A DNA stretch of 64,000 nucleotides, taken from positions 24,522,011 through 24,586,010 of the forward strand of contig CM038467.1 in the NCBI GenBank assembly GCA_021464415.1, read 5' to 3'. This stretch comes from Lonicera japonica. Lineage: Eukaryota; Streptophyta; Magnoliopsida; Dipsacales; Caprifoliaceae. How positions within the stretch are numbered: the first letter of the stretch is position 1; every line of letters begins with the position of its first letter. The notes under the pieces are model-generated. The model was given only the letters and a program-made list of their open reading frames with translations, was not told where the DNA came from and made no database searches. The position numbers were made by a program, and so were the translations under genes. Below are positions 48,001 to 59,678 of this stretch, one piece after another.

Positions 48001-50726
48001 CCCAAAAAATCTCTTACTAGAAAGAACTAATGACCACACTTCAATGACTACAGTTAGGCGAAATGGGATGAACACACATAGTGTGTAGCCTGCCAACACC
48101 CACTGGAATCACACTGGGGCACATACAGCAATTCGCCCACAACACTAGAGTCGATATATGTTACCGATATGAAGTTAATTGATATATTGATGAACTAATT
48201 AACAGGTGGCAGATATGAAGGCAGAGTATATACCACCAAGAGAGGATGTGATATTGCAAAATGAAGCACCAGAGGATGTGTACATAATAGTGTCAGGGGA
48301 AGTTGAGATTATAGAAAGTACTGGTGAGGTGGAGAAAGAAGAGGTACTTGGGAGCTTAAAATCAGGGAATATATTTGGGGAAGTGGGTGCTCTGTGTTGT
48401 AGGCCTCAAGATTATACTTACAGAACAAAGACACTTTCCCAGTTCTTGAAGCTCAAAACAAATGCTCTCATTGAAGCCATGCAAAGCAAACAAGCTGACA
48501 ATATTGTCATCCTCAAAAACTTCCTCCAGGTTTGTGGGCCCCCTCTTTCTTTGTCCCTCTACATGTATATGGAAAATGTTTAGTGTGTCCTTAGGGCACA
48601 TGTCAAGGACAAACAAAATCGAAAGATTAAGATTGTGCATGAGTATCAGTGATAGAATTGATATTTGTTGGGACTTTTTTTTTGTTGGTATGTGTGCCAT
48701 TAAAAGCAACAGAAGGTTTTCGTCATTAAAGTCTGTGCCATTAAAATTTCGCGCCACATTTAGGCAACACTATGAGTTTTGTCTGCAATCTCTTCATTGT
48801 CACAACTTTGTAACGGATTTTACGTTTGTTGCCAAAGGATTATGTTTTGTCACAAATATTTAGTTGCTAATTGAACAGTTTGTTGCAATGATTTTTCGTG
48901 TCAGTGTGTACATGTGATGTTAAAACTACATAGGTACTCATATATGTGGTTCATAGCATATTTACCTAAACTTGTTTAATGTTATGCTATGGATGAATGT
49001 ACAGCATCACAAGCAGCAAAAGGGCTTGAGTATTGGGGAATTGTTGATGAGTGGTACTGCGGAGGAAGATGGAGGTGATCCAAACATGTCTATAAACTTG
49101 CTAACTGTTGCAAGTACTGGAAATGCTGCCTTTCTTGATGAGCTTCTCAAAGCCAGATTGGACCCTGATATTGGTGACTCCAAAGGCAGAACTCCTCTGG
49201 TATTAATCTAATTTCTTCTTCTTCTTCTTCTTCTTCTTCTTCTTCTTCTTTTAATCGATCACAAGATTTGATCATATATTGTAAATTTAATTGTGTCCCA
49301 TAAAGAAAACCGTGACTCTTGGGACGTAATAAAGAGTAAAATGTAACTCTTAATTTAAGATGAGCATCAGAAAACTTTAGTACTGATGGACGTTTCAAAT
49401 CGCTTATCTGCAATTAGAAAGAAGCGGGGCATAGTTCAGTGGCTTCAAAAATCAAATTGGAATTTTACATAAAAAAAAGAAGACGACAATGATAATAATA
49501 ATAATAAGGTTAAGTATAAACATCTCCTTGTAAGATGATGCTATTGTCACAAGCAGATCTTTCTGTTATATATTTTGTAACAGTGCTTTTATGTGATGTA
49601 ACAGCATATTGCAGCATCAAAAGGACATGAAGAGTGTGTCCTAGTACTCCTCAAACATGCATGTAACACGAACCTCCGAGGTATAGCATTACTTTAAAAT
49701 ATTGTACCATATGTTTCCACAATTGTACATTGTTATGTCGATCAATAAACATATATGCTCTAACAAACACACACTTCCGAAGTAATCGAATTATGCTGTA
49801 ACTATGCGAAAGAAATTATAACTTTACCAAAGCATGCTATTGCTTTAAAAACGTTGTACCATGTGTTTGCACAATTATAAATTACTCGGCCAATAGTCAT
49901 ATATTCCACATTTTTTTCATTTGTAGACAAAGAAGGCAACACAGCATTATGGGATGCAATATCATCAAAACACCACTCTATATTCCAAATATTGTACCAC
50001 TGGTCCTCCATCTCGGACCCGCACACAGCCGGTGATCTCCTCTGCACGGCGGCCAAGAGGAACGATGTAGCAGTCCTGAATGAGCTACTCAAACACGGAC
50101 TACATGTCGACTCCAAGGACCGGCACGGGCTAACCCCTATCCAAGTAGCCATGTCCGAGAAAAACTTGGATACGGTCGAGCTCCTAGTGAACTACGGTGC
50201 TGACATAGGTGATGTGCATGGGCTGGGGAACAAATTTTGCGATGTAAATTTGAACGAATTGATCAAAAGGCGCGAGGTCGGGCACCGGATCACTGTGCCC
50301 GACAACACAGTGGACGAGGTGATTTTTAGGAGAGAGGAGAGAGAAAAGGAGGGATTGAGATCAAAGGGAGGGTTGGTGATGAATAGTAGGGTCAGTGTGT
50401 ATAGAGGGCATCCATTGGTTAGGAGGGCAAATTTTTGCACTGAAGCTGGAAGGCTCATTAAGCTGCCTAATTCCTTAGTGGAGCTCAAGAATATTGCAGG
50501 TAAAACTAAAGTTCCTAAATTTTTTTCACTTGGTTTTTAGTACTACAATAAAATTAATGAGAGTTGAAAGAATTTTTTTTTGTGGTGCTATATATGTATG
50601 ATTTTTTCAGGTGAAAAGCTTGGTTTTGATGCTACAAATACAATAGTGACAGATGAAGAAGGGTCTGAAATTGACTCTATTGAAGTAATAAGAGATAGTG
50701 ATAAGCTTTTCTTAGTAGAAAAATGA
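39082..50726 (+). CDS. AKT2: AKT2/3-type Shaker K+ channel
   Basis: This is a voltage-gated, weakly rectifying plasma-membrane K+ channel subunit; in Arabidopsis AKT2 acts in phloem and guard cells. Exons: 39082-39287, 43024-43242, 46105-46263, 46630-46687, 46898-47215, 47337-47576, 48206-48529, 49005-49199, 49605-49680, 49927-50499, 50611-50726. They sum to 827 codons plus stop with no break. The N-terminus holds [12 protein letters not shown]1-S3 lie in exon 2 ([32 protein letters not shown]). S4 is [17 protein letters not shown] (residues about 177-193). The pore filter is TTVGYGD (270-276). The cyclic-nucleotide-binding-like domain is about 388-505, ankyrin repeats about 541-700, and the KHA domain RVSVYRGHP...[10 protein letters not shown] runs from 753. 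The start at 39082 gives the family N-terminus. The serine contexts RLLSVTLF and RNSIEAAS, where AKT2 gating phosphorylation is reported, are present. Confidence 0.97.
40917..41409. mobile_element. Tourist-like MITE in AKT2 intron 1
   Basis: The left end is AGAGCATCTTTAAC and the right end GTTAAAGATGCT, with TTA on both outer sides. It shares an internal stretch in inverted orientation with 42155-42647 (CTTGATGAGTAAATTTAGAT and neighbouring sequence). Confidence 0.7.
41730..42071. mobile_element. hAT-type MITE with 8-bp target duplication
   Basis: It is flanked by a perfect ATAAGTAA (41722-41729 and 42072-42079). The ends are CACTGGGGAGATCC and, inverted, CAGTGGCGGAGGGA, the usual hAT pattern. 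Inside are a (CTAATA)n run and a G/C-rich tip (GGGGGACCCGGTCCCCCC). Confidence 0.85.
42155..42647. mobile_element. MITE related to 40917-41409, inverted
   Basis: The left end is GGTGTCTCCAATAG and the right end CAATTGGAGATTCTCTACC. The core AATTTACTCATCAAGATCAA matches the neighbour at 40917-41409 on the other strand. The two face each other in AKT2 intron 1. Confidence 0.6.
44040..44403 (-). repeat. LTR (3' LTR of the minus-strand element)
   Basis: This LTR is 364 bp. It carries the run GAGAGAAAACAG where the partner has GAGAGAAACAG. I see no other difference along the whole LTR. Confidence 0.95.
44474..45630 (-). pseudogene. Ty3/gypsy gag fragment, frameshifted
   Basis: The first frame starts at ATG 45630 ([20 protein letters not shown]) and runs 265 codons through [29 protein letters not shown] and GSYFISGL. 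It stops at 44833. The next frame starts four bases earlier and continues [19 protein letters not shown] and IQVARLQEE, the family continuation of the gag domain. One indel joins them. No zinc knuckle or pol follows. A (TA)n run lies near the end. Confidence 0.85.
45680..46042 (-). repeat. LTR (5' LTR of the minus-strand element)
   Basis: This LTR is 363 bp and lies next to the primer-binding site. The near identity with 44040-44403 points to a recent insertion. Confidence 0.95.
46336..46457. repeat. Two-copy 61-bp tandem repeat
   Basis: AGCAATCAATTAAAAATAAA and the following bases repeat with a period of 61 in AKT2 intron 3. The copies are almost identical. Confidence 0.9.
47577..48205. other. 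AKT2 intron 6, no element identified
   Basis: This intron is richer in C and G than its neighbours. It has short internal repeats (CACACGGGATGT twice; ACTAGGTTGAAACCTGCTCT and a similar ACTAGGCTAGAACCTGCTCT). I recognise no terminal repeat or coding domain. Confidence 0.4.
49212..49252. repeat. (CTT)n microsatellite in AKT2 intron 8
   Basis: About 13 CTT units lie just downstream of the donor at 49200. Confidence 0.95.
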
Positions 50727-51182
50727 GAAAGGTGTATTAATAAGTTCCTAAGTAATAGTAATTAACTATAGGATTAGCAAATTATTCTCAAGCATTTCAA
50801 ATGTAAACAAATATGTTAGCACATATAATCACACCTTACATATATGTACAATCAATAGAGTTTTCTTGTGTAACTTGTTATGTAATTATAAAATTGTTTT
50901 TTTATTTATTTATTGGCGCGCTAATGAAATTCTTAACTTGTATGGTTGCTTCGTTAAAAAAATGTAAATAAAAAATTAAATTAAATACCTAGCTACAGTA
51001 ATATTTTATTTATAATGACTACTTGCTAGTTCTCAAGTTCTGTTATTTTTCATGGATCCTAATTAAGGGAAAAAGAGATGTCAGAAAGAAAAGCATCATT
51101 GATACCAAGTCCCACATATATGAAGACATGGTGGACCAACCTCAACAAGGGTCTTGCGAATACAGGGTCTTGTGGATTTCCT
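50727..51182. other. AKT2 3' flank, no gene seen
   Basis: This is the likely 3' UTR and AT-rich sequence. No coding pattern is seen. Confidence 0.5.
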
Positions 51183-51572
51183 GGTTGTGTTTGGTTGCTC
51201 GCTATTTTTTTTTTTCTTTAAAATTTTAAAAACTCAACTCAAAACCAACTCTACTTTCACACTTCTCAAAATTTATTTCACTATACTTTCTCTTTCTAAT
51301 TTTTTTTTAAAACGCCATAACTTTAAATCCAAAAATCAAAAAATAATAAAAAATATATATTTGAAACCTACTCATCGAGATCTATAAAATAAGATTCATT
51401 GTAACTATTTTTTGAAATTTTTTATGCGTTTTTTTCATTGGTTGAAAAAAAGTCAAACAAAACCAAATTCACTTTTCAACATAAAAACTCTAACTCAAAA
51501 CATTCAACCAAACACCAAATTTTTATAAACTTATCTAGAAAATTTGTCTAGAAACATTAACCAAACACAACC
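51183..51572. mobile_element. MITE with perfect 14-bp terminal inverted repeat
   Basis: The ends are GGTTGTGTTTGGTT and AACCAAACACAACC. The interior is AT-rich, contains ACCTACTCATCGAGATCTAT, and is distantly like the MITEs in AKT2 intron 1. Confidence 0.8.
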
Positions 51573-51656
51573 TAACTTCTATTTCTTCAAAACGGAGCGG
51601 GAATGAGATTGTCTAACAAGAGCCGTAAATCCTAAATCAATTGTCGGGTACCTTTA

Positions 51657-52173
51657 AGCCTCATTTGATTTGGATATTAAAAAGTGTGATAAAATTGTTA
51701 ATATTACTTTTTTTATAATATCTTATTTAATTCGCACAAATGTGCTAGAATTACTAATACCGGTACTAACTTAATACCACTCTTTGTAGTATAATTTAAT
51801 ATTATGGGAGGTGGTATTGTTTATCCATGATTAAGAAAAATGAACCATATATTTTCAAAAATGCCATTACTACTATAATAGTTTCAAAAATGCCACTACT
51901 ATTACTACATTATTATTATTTTAATTTTTTTTTAAATTTAATTTTTTTTTAATTTAATTTTTTTTAAAATTTTTTTTTTGTCCAAAATATAATCTCGTAT
52001 ACGAGTTACATAATCAAACATGGTATTAACATTAGCATAAGATATTCCAGTATTAATACTGCATGAATCAAATAGGATATTAGTATTAAATTTATACCAT
52101 AATTAAAAATCCAATACTATTAATATTAGTATCATTAATCTCACTTACCCTAATACCTGAATCAAACGAGGCC
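51657..52173. mobile_element. MITE with about 22-bp terminal inverted repeat
   Basis: The left end is AGCCTCATTTGATTTGGATA and the right end, inverted, GGCCTCGTTTGATTCAGGTA. It has no ORF. No clear target duplication was found. Confidence 0.65.
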
Positions 52174-52739
52174 TTGTAGTCTCTTTTGAGACTGCAGAGG
52201 AATCGTTACCGTCTAGCTTATTCATCACATCTTTGTCCATTCATATATGTATATATATTAACTTTACATATACACATTATATCTAACTTTTATAAAAGTA
52301 TTTTGTTATGTTTAATAAAATTACTTTCGACTTTTAAATAATCAAAAGCATATAAACACATAAGAAAATTTTTACTTTTGATAATATATATATATATAAG
52401 AATATGCGATCATTTTCTACACTTGCATGTAATAATTTGAGAGATTATCAAATATTTATTTTTAAGTGGTAACTCTAGTTTACTAGTATGCATATCATTT
52501 TTAATCTTGCAATATAGAATGATGCACCTATATTATAATGAGTTTATTTTTAGTATAGACCGGATCGATCCGCATTTGAAATTTTTTAATATTATAATTA
52601 TAATCAACTTGAGAAAGTAGAAATAGCTATATTCATTCATTTGCATAATGATGTATATTTATCCATCAATCCAGTATCCCTTGATGTATCCTCTCCCAAA
52701 CACAATCTAAAAAAATTAATAAATTTTTATTTGGTGTTT

Positions 52740-53359
52740 TTGTGAAGTCAAAACTATCGCTCCAGATCACCCTCATTACATCGCTGGACAGGGACAAAGC
52801 GGGATTTGCTAAGCTGACCATCTGTGAGGGAAGCAACGCAACCAATCAGATTCATCCAGGTGCATCCCTTCCCCTCCATCTCGGAATCTAAACGCCTTCG
52901 TCAAACTCACGTACCAAATTTCTGTCTCCAAAATCTCTGCACACAGACAGACTGACGGAATATGTATCTATAGGCCGAGTTGATCTGAATTAGGGTTTCG
53001 AAAACTTCTATGGAAGCCACAATCACGTACACAACGTCACCTCGTCGTTCTTCGGTACACCGATGCTGCTACTGTAATAGCTTTAGACGCTGTTGTTGCC
53101 GCTGTTTTTGTTGTTGCTATTGTTGTTCACATTCTGTCTCCTAGGGTTAGGGTTTCATTGCGGTTCTTTGTTTTTGGATTTTGTAGAGCTTTATGGATTT
53201 GATTTGATGATGCTCTCATATTTAAATTTCTCGCCTTGCTACGCTCACTAATTAAACGCTGTTGTGGCACACAAACTTGGAACTTTCTCACTCTTAGGGT
53301 TTGATTTTGGGCTTCATTGTGGTTGTTTCTGTTTGGATTTGGATTAAAGCTGTGTATGT
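52740..53359 (+). promoter_or_regulatory. SHMT promoter and 5' leader region
   Basis: The sequence turns richer in G and C here. CCAATCAG (about 52839) is a CCAAT-box-like site. The leader before the start codon contains several ATGs, among them one that opens a 44-codon Cys-rich frame (53010-53144). The transcription start cannot be fixed from the sequence. Confidence 0.4.
53010..53144 (+). CDS. Candidate upstream ORF, Cys-rich, 44 aa
   Basis: This small frame in the probable SHMT leader starts MEATITYTTSPRRSSVHR. It then has a segment in which about half the residues are cysteine, and it stops at TAG 53142. It could be a regulatory upstream ORF, or chance translation of a TGT/TGC-rich leader. 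I do not recognise the peptide. Confidence 0.25.
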   Translation: MEATITYTTSPRRSSVHRCCYCNSFRRCCCRCFCCCYCCSHSVS

Positions 53360-53433
53360 ATGGATTTGACGCACTCGCAGTCGAATTTCTCCTCCCTAGG
53401 GTTTTCGTCTCATCGGACCCCAGTTGCCGATAA
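53356..53433 (+). promoter_or_regulatory. Overlapping out-of-frame upstream ATG
   Basis: ATGTATGG places one ATG four bases before the SHMT start. It opens a 25-codon frame ([16 protein letters not shown]...) ending at TAA 53431. Both ATGs have T at -3, and only the main one has G at +4, so leaky scanning is needed or favoured. Confidence 0.5.
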
Positions 53434-56400
53434 CTTGATCGATTTCCAGATTGATTGCAGTGGCCGTGATGCTTCTACGTGCTCGGTTCCGCCGATTCCG
53501 CTGCAACTGATGGAGCCACAGACTGAGAATTCTTCCAATGAGGAGGGAGAGCGTGGAGGTGAGGAGAGAGAACTCCAGGAGTTTAGGATTTTGGGGCATT
53601 CTATGTGTTTGAAGAGGCCAAGGGATAGGGGTAGTGATTCCTGTTCTCCATCCCCAACGACAAATAAACGGGGTCCAGTCGAGCCACAGGACCTCGAATC
53701 GCGGCGAAATGCAGTTAGGGCGTGGGGTAATCAATCACTCAGTGTTGCTGATCCAGATGTTTTTACCATTATGGAGAAGGAGAAGCAGAGGCAGTATAAA
53801 GGCATTGAGTTGATAGCTTCGGAGAATTTCGTTTGCCAGGCGGTAATGGAAGCTCTGGGTAGCCATTTGACTAACAAGTACTCGGAAGGAATGCCTGGTT
53901 CTAGGTATTATGGAGGTAATCAGCACATTGATGAGATTGAATTGCTCTGTGGTAATCGTGCTCTAGCTGCTTTCGGTCTTGATTCGGAGAATTGGGGTGT
54001 AAATGTTCAACCTTATTCTTGTACATCAGCCAATTTTGCAGTTTACACTGGTTTGCTATTGCCAGGCGATAGAATAATGGGATTGGATACACCTTCTGGA
54101 GGAAACACTAGTCATGGTTATTATACACCAAATGGAAGGAAAGTTTCTGGGGCTTCAATTTTCTTTGAAAGTCTTCCATATAAGGTGAACCCACAAACCG
54201 GGTATATAGACTATGATAAGCTTGAAGAGAGGGCACTTGATTTTCGCCCCAAGATACTTATTTGTGGTGGGAGCTCTTATCCTCGAGAGTGGGATTATGC
54301 TAAGTTTAGACAAATTGCAGATAGGTGCGGAGCGGTGTTGATGTCTGACATGGCTCAAATAAGCGGTCTTGTTGCTGCCAAGGTAGGATTTTTTTTGCTA
54401 ATGTTTCTGTTTTCTATAGAACTTTATATCTTATTGTTAGTTATGAATGCAACTATGTGAGTAACATTTTGCCTTTTCAACTTCACAATTTGTTCGGTTT
54501 TGAAGTTTAATTGAGCAAATTTTGGGCTTGAATTTGAACTGGAGCTATTTGGTTTGATTTGATTATTTATCTTTGCAAAACCCTAGGAATTCATTTTAGA
54601 CTAGGTATTAGCTGGAAGGAAGGAATTTTCTTTGTTGTTGGTTAGGAGATTGCTGTAGGTTCGAGGCAGTGTCTTGGTATTTTTTGTAACGTGCCATGTG
54701 TATGTTGTGGTTGTGTGTTCCCGTCTCTGTTATTTCCTTTATGCTTTTCTAGATTATGTAGTCAATATAGGATACTTGGTATTACAACGATTAAGTTGTA
54801 GTTCCATGTAATGGTTGAACTATGTCCTTTAGTATCTTTCATGAACATTCTATAATTTTGTGCTTTTGTTTAATTTCACCTGAGAAAGCTTAAGAGAAAT
54901 CTATTCAAAGATGTTTTATTCTTGGTTTTGCTCCTTTTCAAGTTTTTATCCTTTCTTTCCCCTTCATCAAACCAAAGAGAATAATTTGTGCACGTAATGC
55001 ATTCAGCTTGACCATATTATCTGTATTTTGACTAAATGGGCATAGACTTATTGTCTAAGCAATCACTACCATGTCATTGCTTCATAGAGTAATGCAGTTT
55101 CCTATTTGACAAATAACTCGGTTCTTTGTTCTATCCCAAGTTTAAGCCTAATGGTATTTTCTTTCTGTCTATTGGAATGTCCAGTTTTTTTTCCCCCAAA
55201 ATTTATGCGTATGTGCTTTTCTTTTGTACTGCTTGTACGTATCTGATTATACCTTGCTATTAATTCTCGTTTCTGCCCATGTTTTTTCTAGCAATTTTAT
55301 TTCCAAAAAGGTGAATTTCTTTTTTGCTTTTGAATTTTCTTTGACTATATTCACTCCTAACGAGATATGTATTAATGATGTTTACAGGAATGTGTAAGCC
55401 CCTTCGAATTCTGTGACATTGTTACCTCAACAACTCACAAAAGTCTTCGAGGTCCTAGAGGCGGTATTATCTTTTATAGAAAGGGTTCAAAACCAAGGAA
55501 GAGAGCTATGCTTTTGAATCTAGGTGATGGCAGTGACAGATATGACTTTGAGGAGAAGATAAACTTTGCCGTTTTTCCAGCACTGCAAGGTGGTCCACAC
55601 AATAATCACATTGCTGCTCTTGCAGTAGCCTTGAAACAATTGGCCACCCCTGAGTACAAGACGTACATGCAGCAGGTGAAGAAAAATGCTCAGGCTCTCG
55701 CATCTGCTTTATTGAGAAGAAATTGCAGGCTGGTTACGGGAGGGACTGATAATCATTTGGTCCTTTGGGATCTTCGGAATCTTGGATTGACGGGTATCTC
55801 TCTCTCACTCCCTTTCTGTCTCTCTCATATCAGGAACGTCAACTTGCACTTGAAATATAGAATTTAACGATCCGGAATCCTTGCTTCTGGCCTATTTCCC
55901 ATTGAGTCAAGTATTTGTTTTGGGAAGGAGAGATGGGGTTCATTTGTTTTCTTACTAGCCCAAGCAACTAGCTAGTTTCCCGAGTGCAGTTTCTATATAG
56001 GATTTCTCCTGATTGATCCGATAATGCCCATGCAGCTCCCCGTTGATCTGTTCCTCAACCAAAATAGACTACATAGTGAATAATTGAATAGAATGTTAAT
56101 AACGTTTGGGAGCTAACAAGTCAACTCGATCAAAGAGAGGCCCTATGACTCTCGGAGAAAAAGTCAAACTATTCAATTAAAAGAACTAACAGCAGCAGCG
56201 GAAAGGCATAGTGTAATCCCTTGGTTGAGGCACTCTCAGATGTAGTCTAAGGCTTCAACTAAGCCCTTAACCCAACATGAGGTGGAGCCTTAACCCGACA
56301 CAAGATGGGACCCTATTAGGGTAGTGGGCTTAGTCAGCCCAACATAAGTTGTCAACCAAAAAGAAGCTCCCCTGGTTTAAGGAGGGATGGAGGATCAGTC

Positions 56401-59082
56401 AAATGAAGCGGCAGGAACAACTAAACTGTTTTCCTCTTGTTCCGCGGGACTCCGCGTTTACTACCTAGCATAGCTCAACTCCGCCTTTACTGCTCGTTCC
56501 AGAACCGTCAAGTAGATTCAATGCAGTCCAGTCAGTGGGAATGCTGAAACTGGCCAGTAAAGAAGAGTCTCAGATTGTACGGTTGAAAAATGAGCAACCA
56601 TTATTGTCTTCCCTTCTTCCTCAGGCAATTACAAACCCTCTTGTCCGGACTATCTGTCTTTCTAATGTATACTTTAAAATTATTTAAATGGTTTTGTGAG
56701 TTTTTTGAGGAATTGAAAATCTGTTATTGACAGTGTTGGACTACTAGATGTATAAAAGAAGAGTGTTGTGGGCTAAAGAAATTGGCTGCACTCTGTAGAC
56801 ACAAAGGGCATAATATGCTAGTTTGGTTCTTTCCAGTCACGTTGTTGTGTTACCGGTGGCATTGCTACATTTTCATTGGTATTGGTGGCTACTATCTAGT
56901 AACAATCTTTCTTCAGGTTCCCTTTTTTCCGGTGAAATATGACCTGCTTTCTTTGTTTGGAAAATATTGTCCATCCCCAATTGCCAAGTGGTCCAACCAC
57001 TGTTAAATTTATCACAGCCAACTTTACTAGTCCTTTGAAATATACCGAATCCAAGGTAAAGTCATGCAAGAGTTATGATAATTATAATAACCTAAATGTA
57101 TTTGTATCATTCATGAGAATTTTTTTTGGGAAATTGGTTAAGTTTCTATAATTTATGGATACTAAGCGTGTTCTGCCATTTGTGGTTATCCAGATTGTGT
57201 GGGGTTTAATAAATGCTACATGATGTAGTGCACTGTTGTGCTATTGTCATATTGAGTGTTTTGTAGATTTAATATTTTCTAATCATTATGCCCCCATTGA
57301 TATCACATATTCAGGCAATGAGTATGATTTGGTGACTGCTTCATCTGGAATTCCCTGGGTGTAAGTCTTAGAATGGTGTTTGTTACTGAAATTAGGTGCT
57401 TGATTATTGCCCAAAAATTAAACGTTATGTTATTATTTTACTGACTAATTTATTAACTTTGTCACTGAAACAGATCCAGCCCTATAGTATAGGCAACCTA
57501 GGCTTGTGCCTAGGGCCCCACTTTTTCTAACTTTAGATATAACTGTTAAACAGCCTTGATGCACTAACATTCCTTACAGAATCCTTTACATGAGTGAATT
57601 TGTCACGAGAAAAATTAGAAACAAAATTAGTTCTATTTGGACTCTAAAAGCCCTACTTTTTCTAACTTTAGATAGAACTGTTAAACAGCCTTGATGCACT
57701 AACATTCCTTACAGAATCCTTTACATGAGTGAATTTGGCGCAAGAAAAATTAGAAACAAAATCAGTTCTATTAGGACTCTAAAAGGTATGTTGAGAAATT
57801 TTAGGAAGAAAATTAATTCAGTAGGACTCTAAAAGGTAGAGTATTCAGTTATTTATGCTAGTGTTTGATTCTCACTCTCAAGTTTCTTTTAAATATAATT
57901 AATATTTTAAATTTATATATATATTTGCCCTACTAATATAACTATTTTAGGTTTTAGTAAACTAAACATCGATTGTTTTTAGTTGGGTGATCTTACAAAT
58001 CCCAAGTGTTAAGGTTTTGTTGTTTATCAATCTCTAATTTTACTCCATTTTTATAATAATTTTGCGAAAATATATATATATATATATAATTAGATGACTT
58101 AACTCAATTCAATGCATATGATACGCAACTGCTTTTATTGAAAGAAAATATGCATCCCAAAAGGCAAGAAATTTTGCTTAACCAAATGGTATTCTGAGGT
58201 TTTGATTGGAAAATAACTCTTATCACTATAGGGATGTGACATAAACAATGTACCATATCTTACAATGATAAATAAATTCTATTTCTACCACTTGTTAGGT
58301 TGAAATTAGTGTTTTCTTTAAAACAAAAAAAATACAAAATCAAAGGGGAATTGGGACTCTTTTAACTTTAGATGGAGTGTGTGTAAAACTGTGTTTATGT
58401 TATGTTTTATCATTTTTAGTGCTTCATGTTCTGTATGCTCGAATTAGTGTCTTCCCTTTGTTTAAGCATGTGGTTCAACCTATTAACAGCGCGAACCAGT
58501 TAAGTCTAGACCCTAGCCTGTTAACTTGCAACACCATGTCCTTGCCATTTATGAGGCTGATGTAGGTGTTACAGTTCATTATGTGGGATACTCGTACAAC
58601 AGAATGTGTTCTTATTTCTCTGATCTTGTATTTGTAGGTAAGAATTTCGAGGTGGTCTGTGAGATGTGTCACATAACTCTCAACAAAATTGCGATATTTG
58701 ACGACAATGGCGCTATTACCCCTGGAGGCGTAAGGATTGGTAAGAGAACAAGCACAGTATTATTATAATAGTTTGAAGCCATTTAATGATATATTTGTGA
58801 CCAAATGTTTTCGCTTCTGTGTATGGTAATTGGTAAACTTTATACGCTCTGTTGTCAGGTACTCCTGCCATGACATCAAGAGGTTGTCTAGAGTCTGATT
58901 TCGAGGCAATAGCTGACTTTCTACTCAGAGCAGCACAAATAGCGAGTATGGTGCAGAGGGAGCACGGCAAGGTGCCCAAAGGTTTCTTAAAGGGTGTTCA
59001 GAACAACAAAGAAATCGAGGAACTCCGGGTTCGGGTTGAAAATTTTGCGACTCAATTTGCAATGCCAGGGCTCGACGTGTAA
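53360..59082 (+). CDS. SHM7: Serine hydroxymethyltransferase, SHM6/SHM7 class
   Basis: This PLP enzyme interconverts serine plus tetrahydrofolate with glycine plus 5,10-methylene-THF. Exons: 53360-54382, 55388-55793, 58638-58739, 58859-59082, giving 584 aa in one open frame. An N-terminal extension of about 115 residues starts [15 protein letters not shown] and contains [14 protein letters not shown], then TTNKRG, a possible nuclear signal. The catalytic domain follows: [61 protein letters not shown], then the PLP lysine motif [13 protein letters not shown] (Lys about 359), [26 protein letters not shown] and [14 protein letters not shown]. Extension and motifs place it with Arabidopsis SHM6/SHM7 rather than SHM1-4; SHM7 (MSA1) is reported as nuclear and tied to S-adenosylmethionine supply. 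SHM6 is equally possible. Canonical SHMTs have His where this has Gln in DMAQIS. Confidence 0.95.
54383..55387. other. SHMT intron 1
   Basis: T-rich intron of about 1 kb with a GT donor and AG acceptor. I see no repeat in it. Confidence 0.7.
55794..58637. other. SHMT intron 2, repeat-containing
   Basis: This 2.8-kb intron holds a less AT-rich stretch at about 56000-56640 with no recognised domain, a tandem repeat at 57521-57788, and a degraded Stowaway-like piece (GTTAGGTTGAAATTAGTGTT, about 58297). The splice sites join LTG with KNFE in frame. Confidence 0.7.
57521..57788. repeat. 134-bp tandem duplication
   Basis: The unit starts ACTTTTTCTAACTTTAGATA and repeats with a period of 134 and few mismatches. 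A partial third copy (TTAGGAAGAAAATTAATTCA) follows. It comes right after AGGCAACCTAGGCTTGTGCC, the head shared with 17.24 kb, so it may be part of the same transposon family. Confidence 0.85.
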
Positions 59083-59678
59083 ATATCACTTGTTACGCGG
59101 ACACTTGTGCCCCCTTTACCGTTCATGTTAATGAAACAGATTTGGATTCAGTTATTTATTTTTGGATGCGCGCTCCTTGTGGTCAGAGAATCAAGAGACT
59201 TGCCACCTGGACCCGCCACGTCGTTCTTGTGCCATGTCACACGCTGGTATTTGATTAGGAGGAGCTGGTGATTACAGCATTTTTGGAAATGATTTCACTC
59301 ATATTTTTAATGTTTTCGTCCCTTTTGGTATTTTTTGGGTCTAGTCATCGTGTTATACAAGCTTCTGTCTGTAATTAAGACTTCACATATATGAGAAAAA
59401 GTGAAATCTTAATTCGGGATAGCGGGAGTATTTATTTATTTTGTTCAATTATATTATATTTAACTCTTTTAAAGTTTTGAGTCTAGATTTTTTTTCATTT
59501 CCGATTAAAATTGTTAACTAATGCATTTTGAAAATGCCTCCAACGTTAACATTTTAAAGTTGTGAGTATTTTATTTATTATATGGTATTTATATTTTATG
59601 GGGCTTTGAGGAACATGTCCCTCTTTAAACTTTAAGTCAGTTGATACTTCATAAGAATTGACGCATATCATTTATATT
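59083..59678. other. SHMT 3' flank, no gene seen
   Basis: This holds the probable 3' UTR and then AT-rich DNA. Confidence 0.5.

Noticed and set aside
50192..50488. Minus-strand open frame in the last large AKT2 exon
   Set aside because: It is a shadow of the ankyrin/KHA coding exon, which matches the AKT2 family on the + strand.
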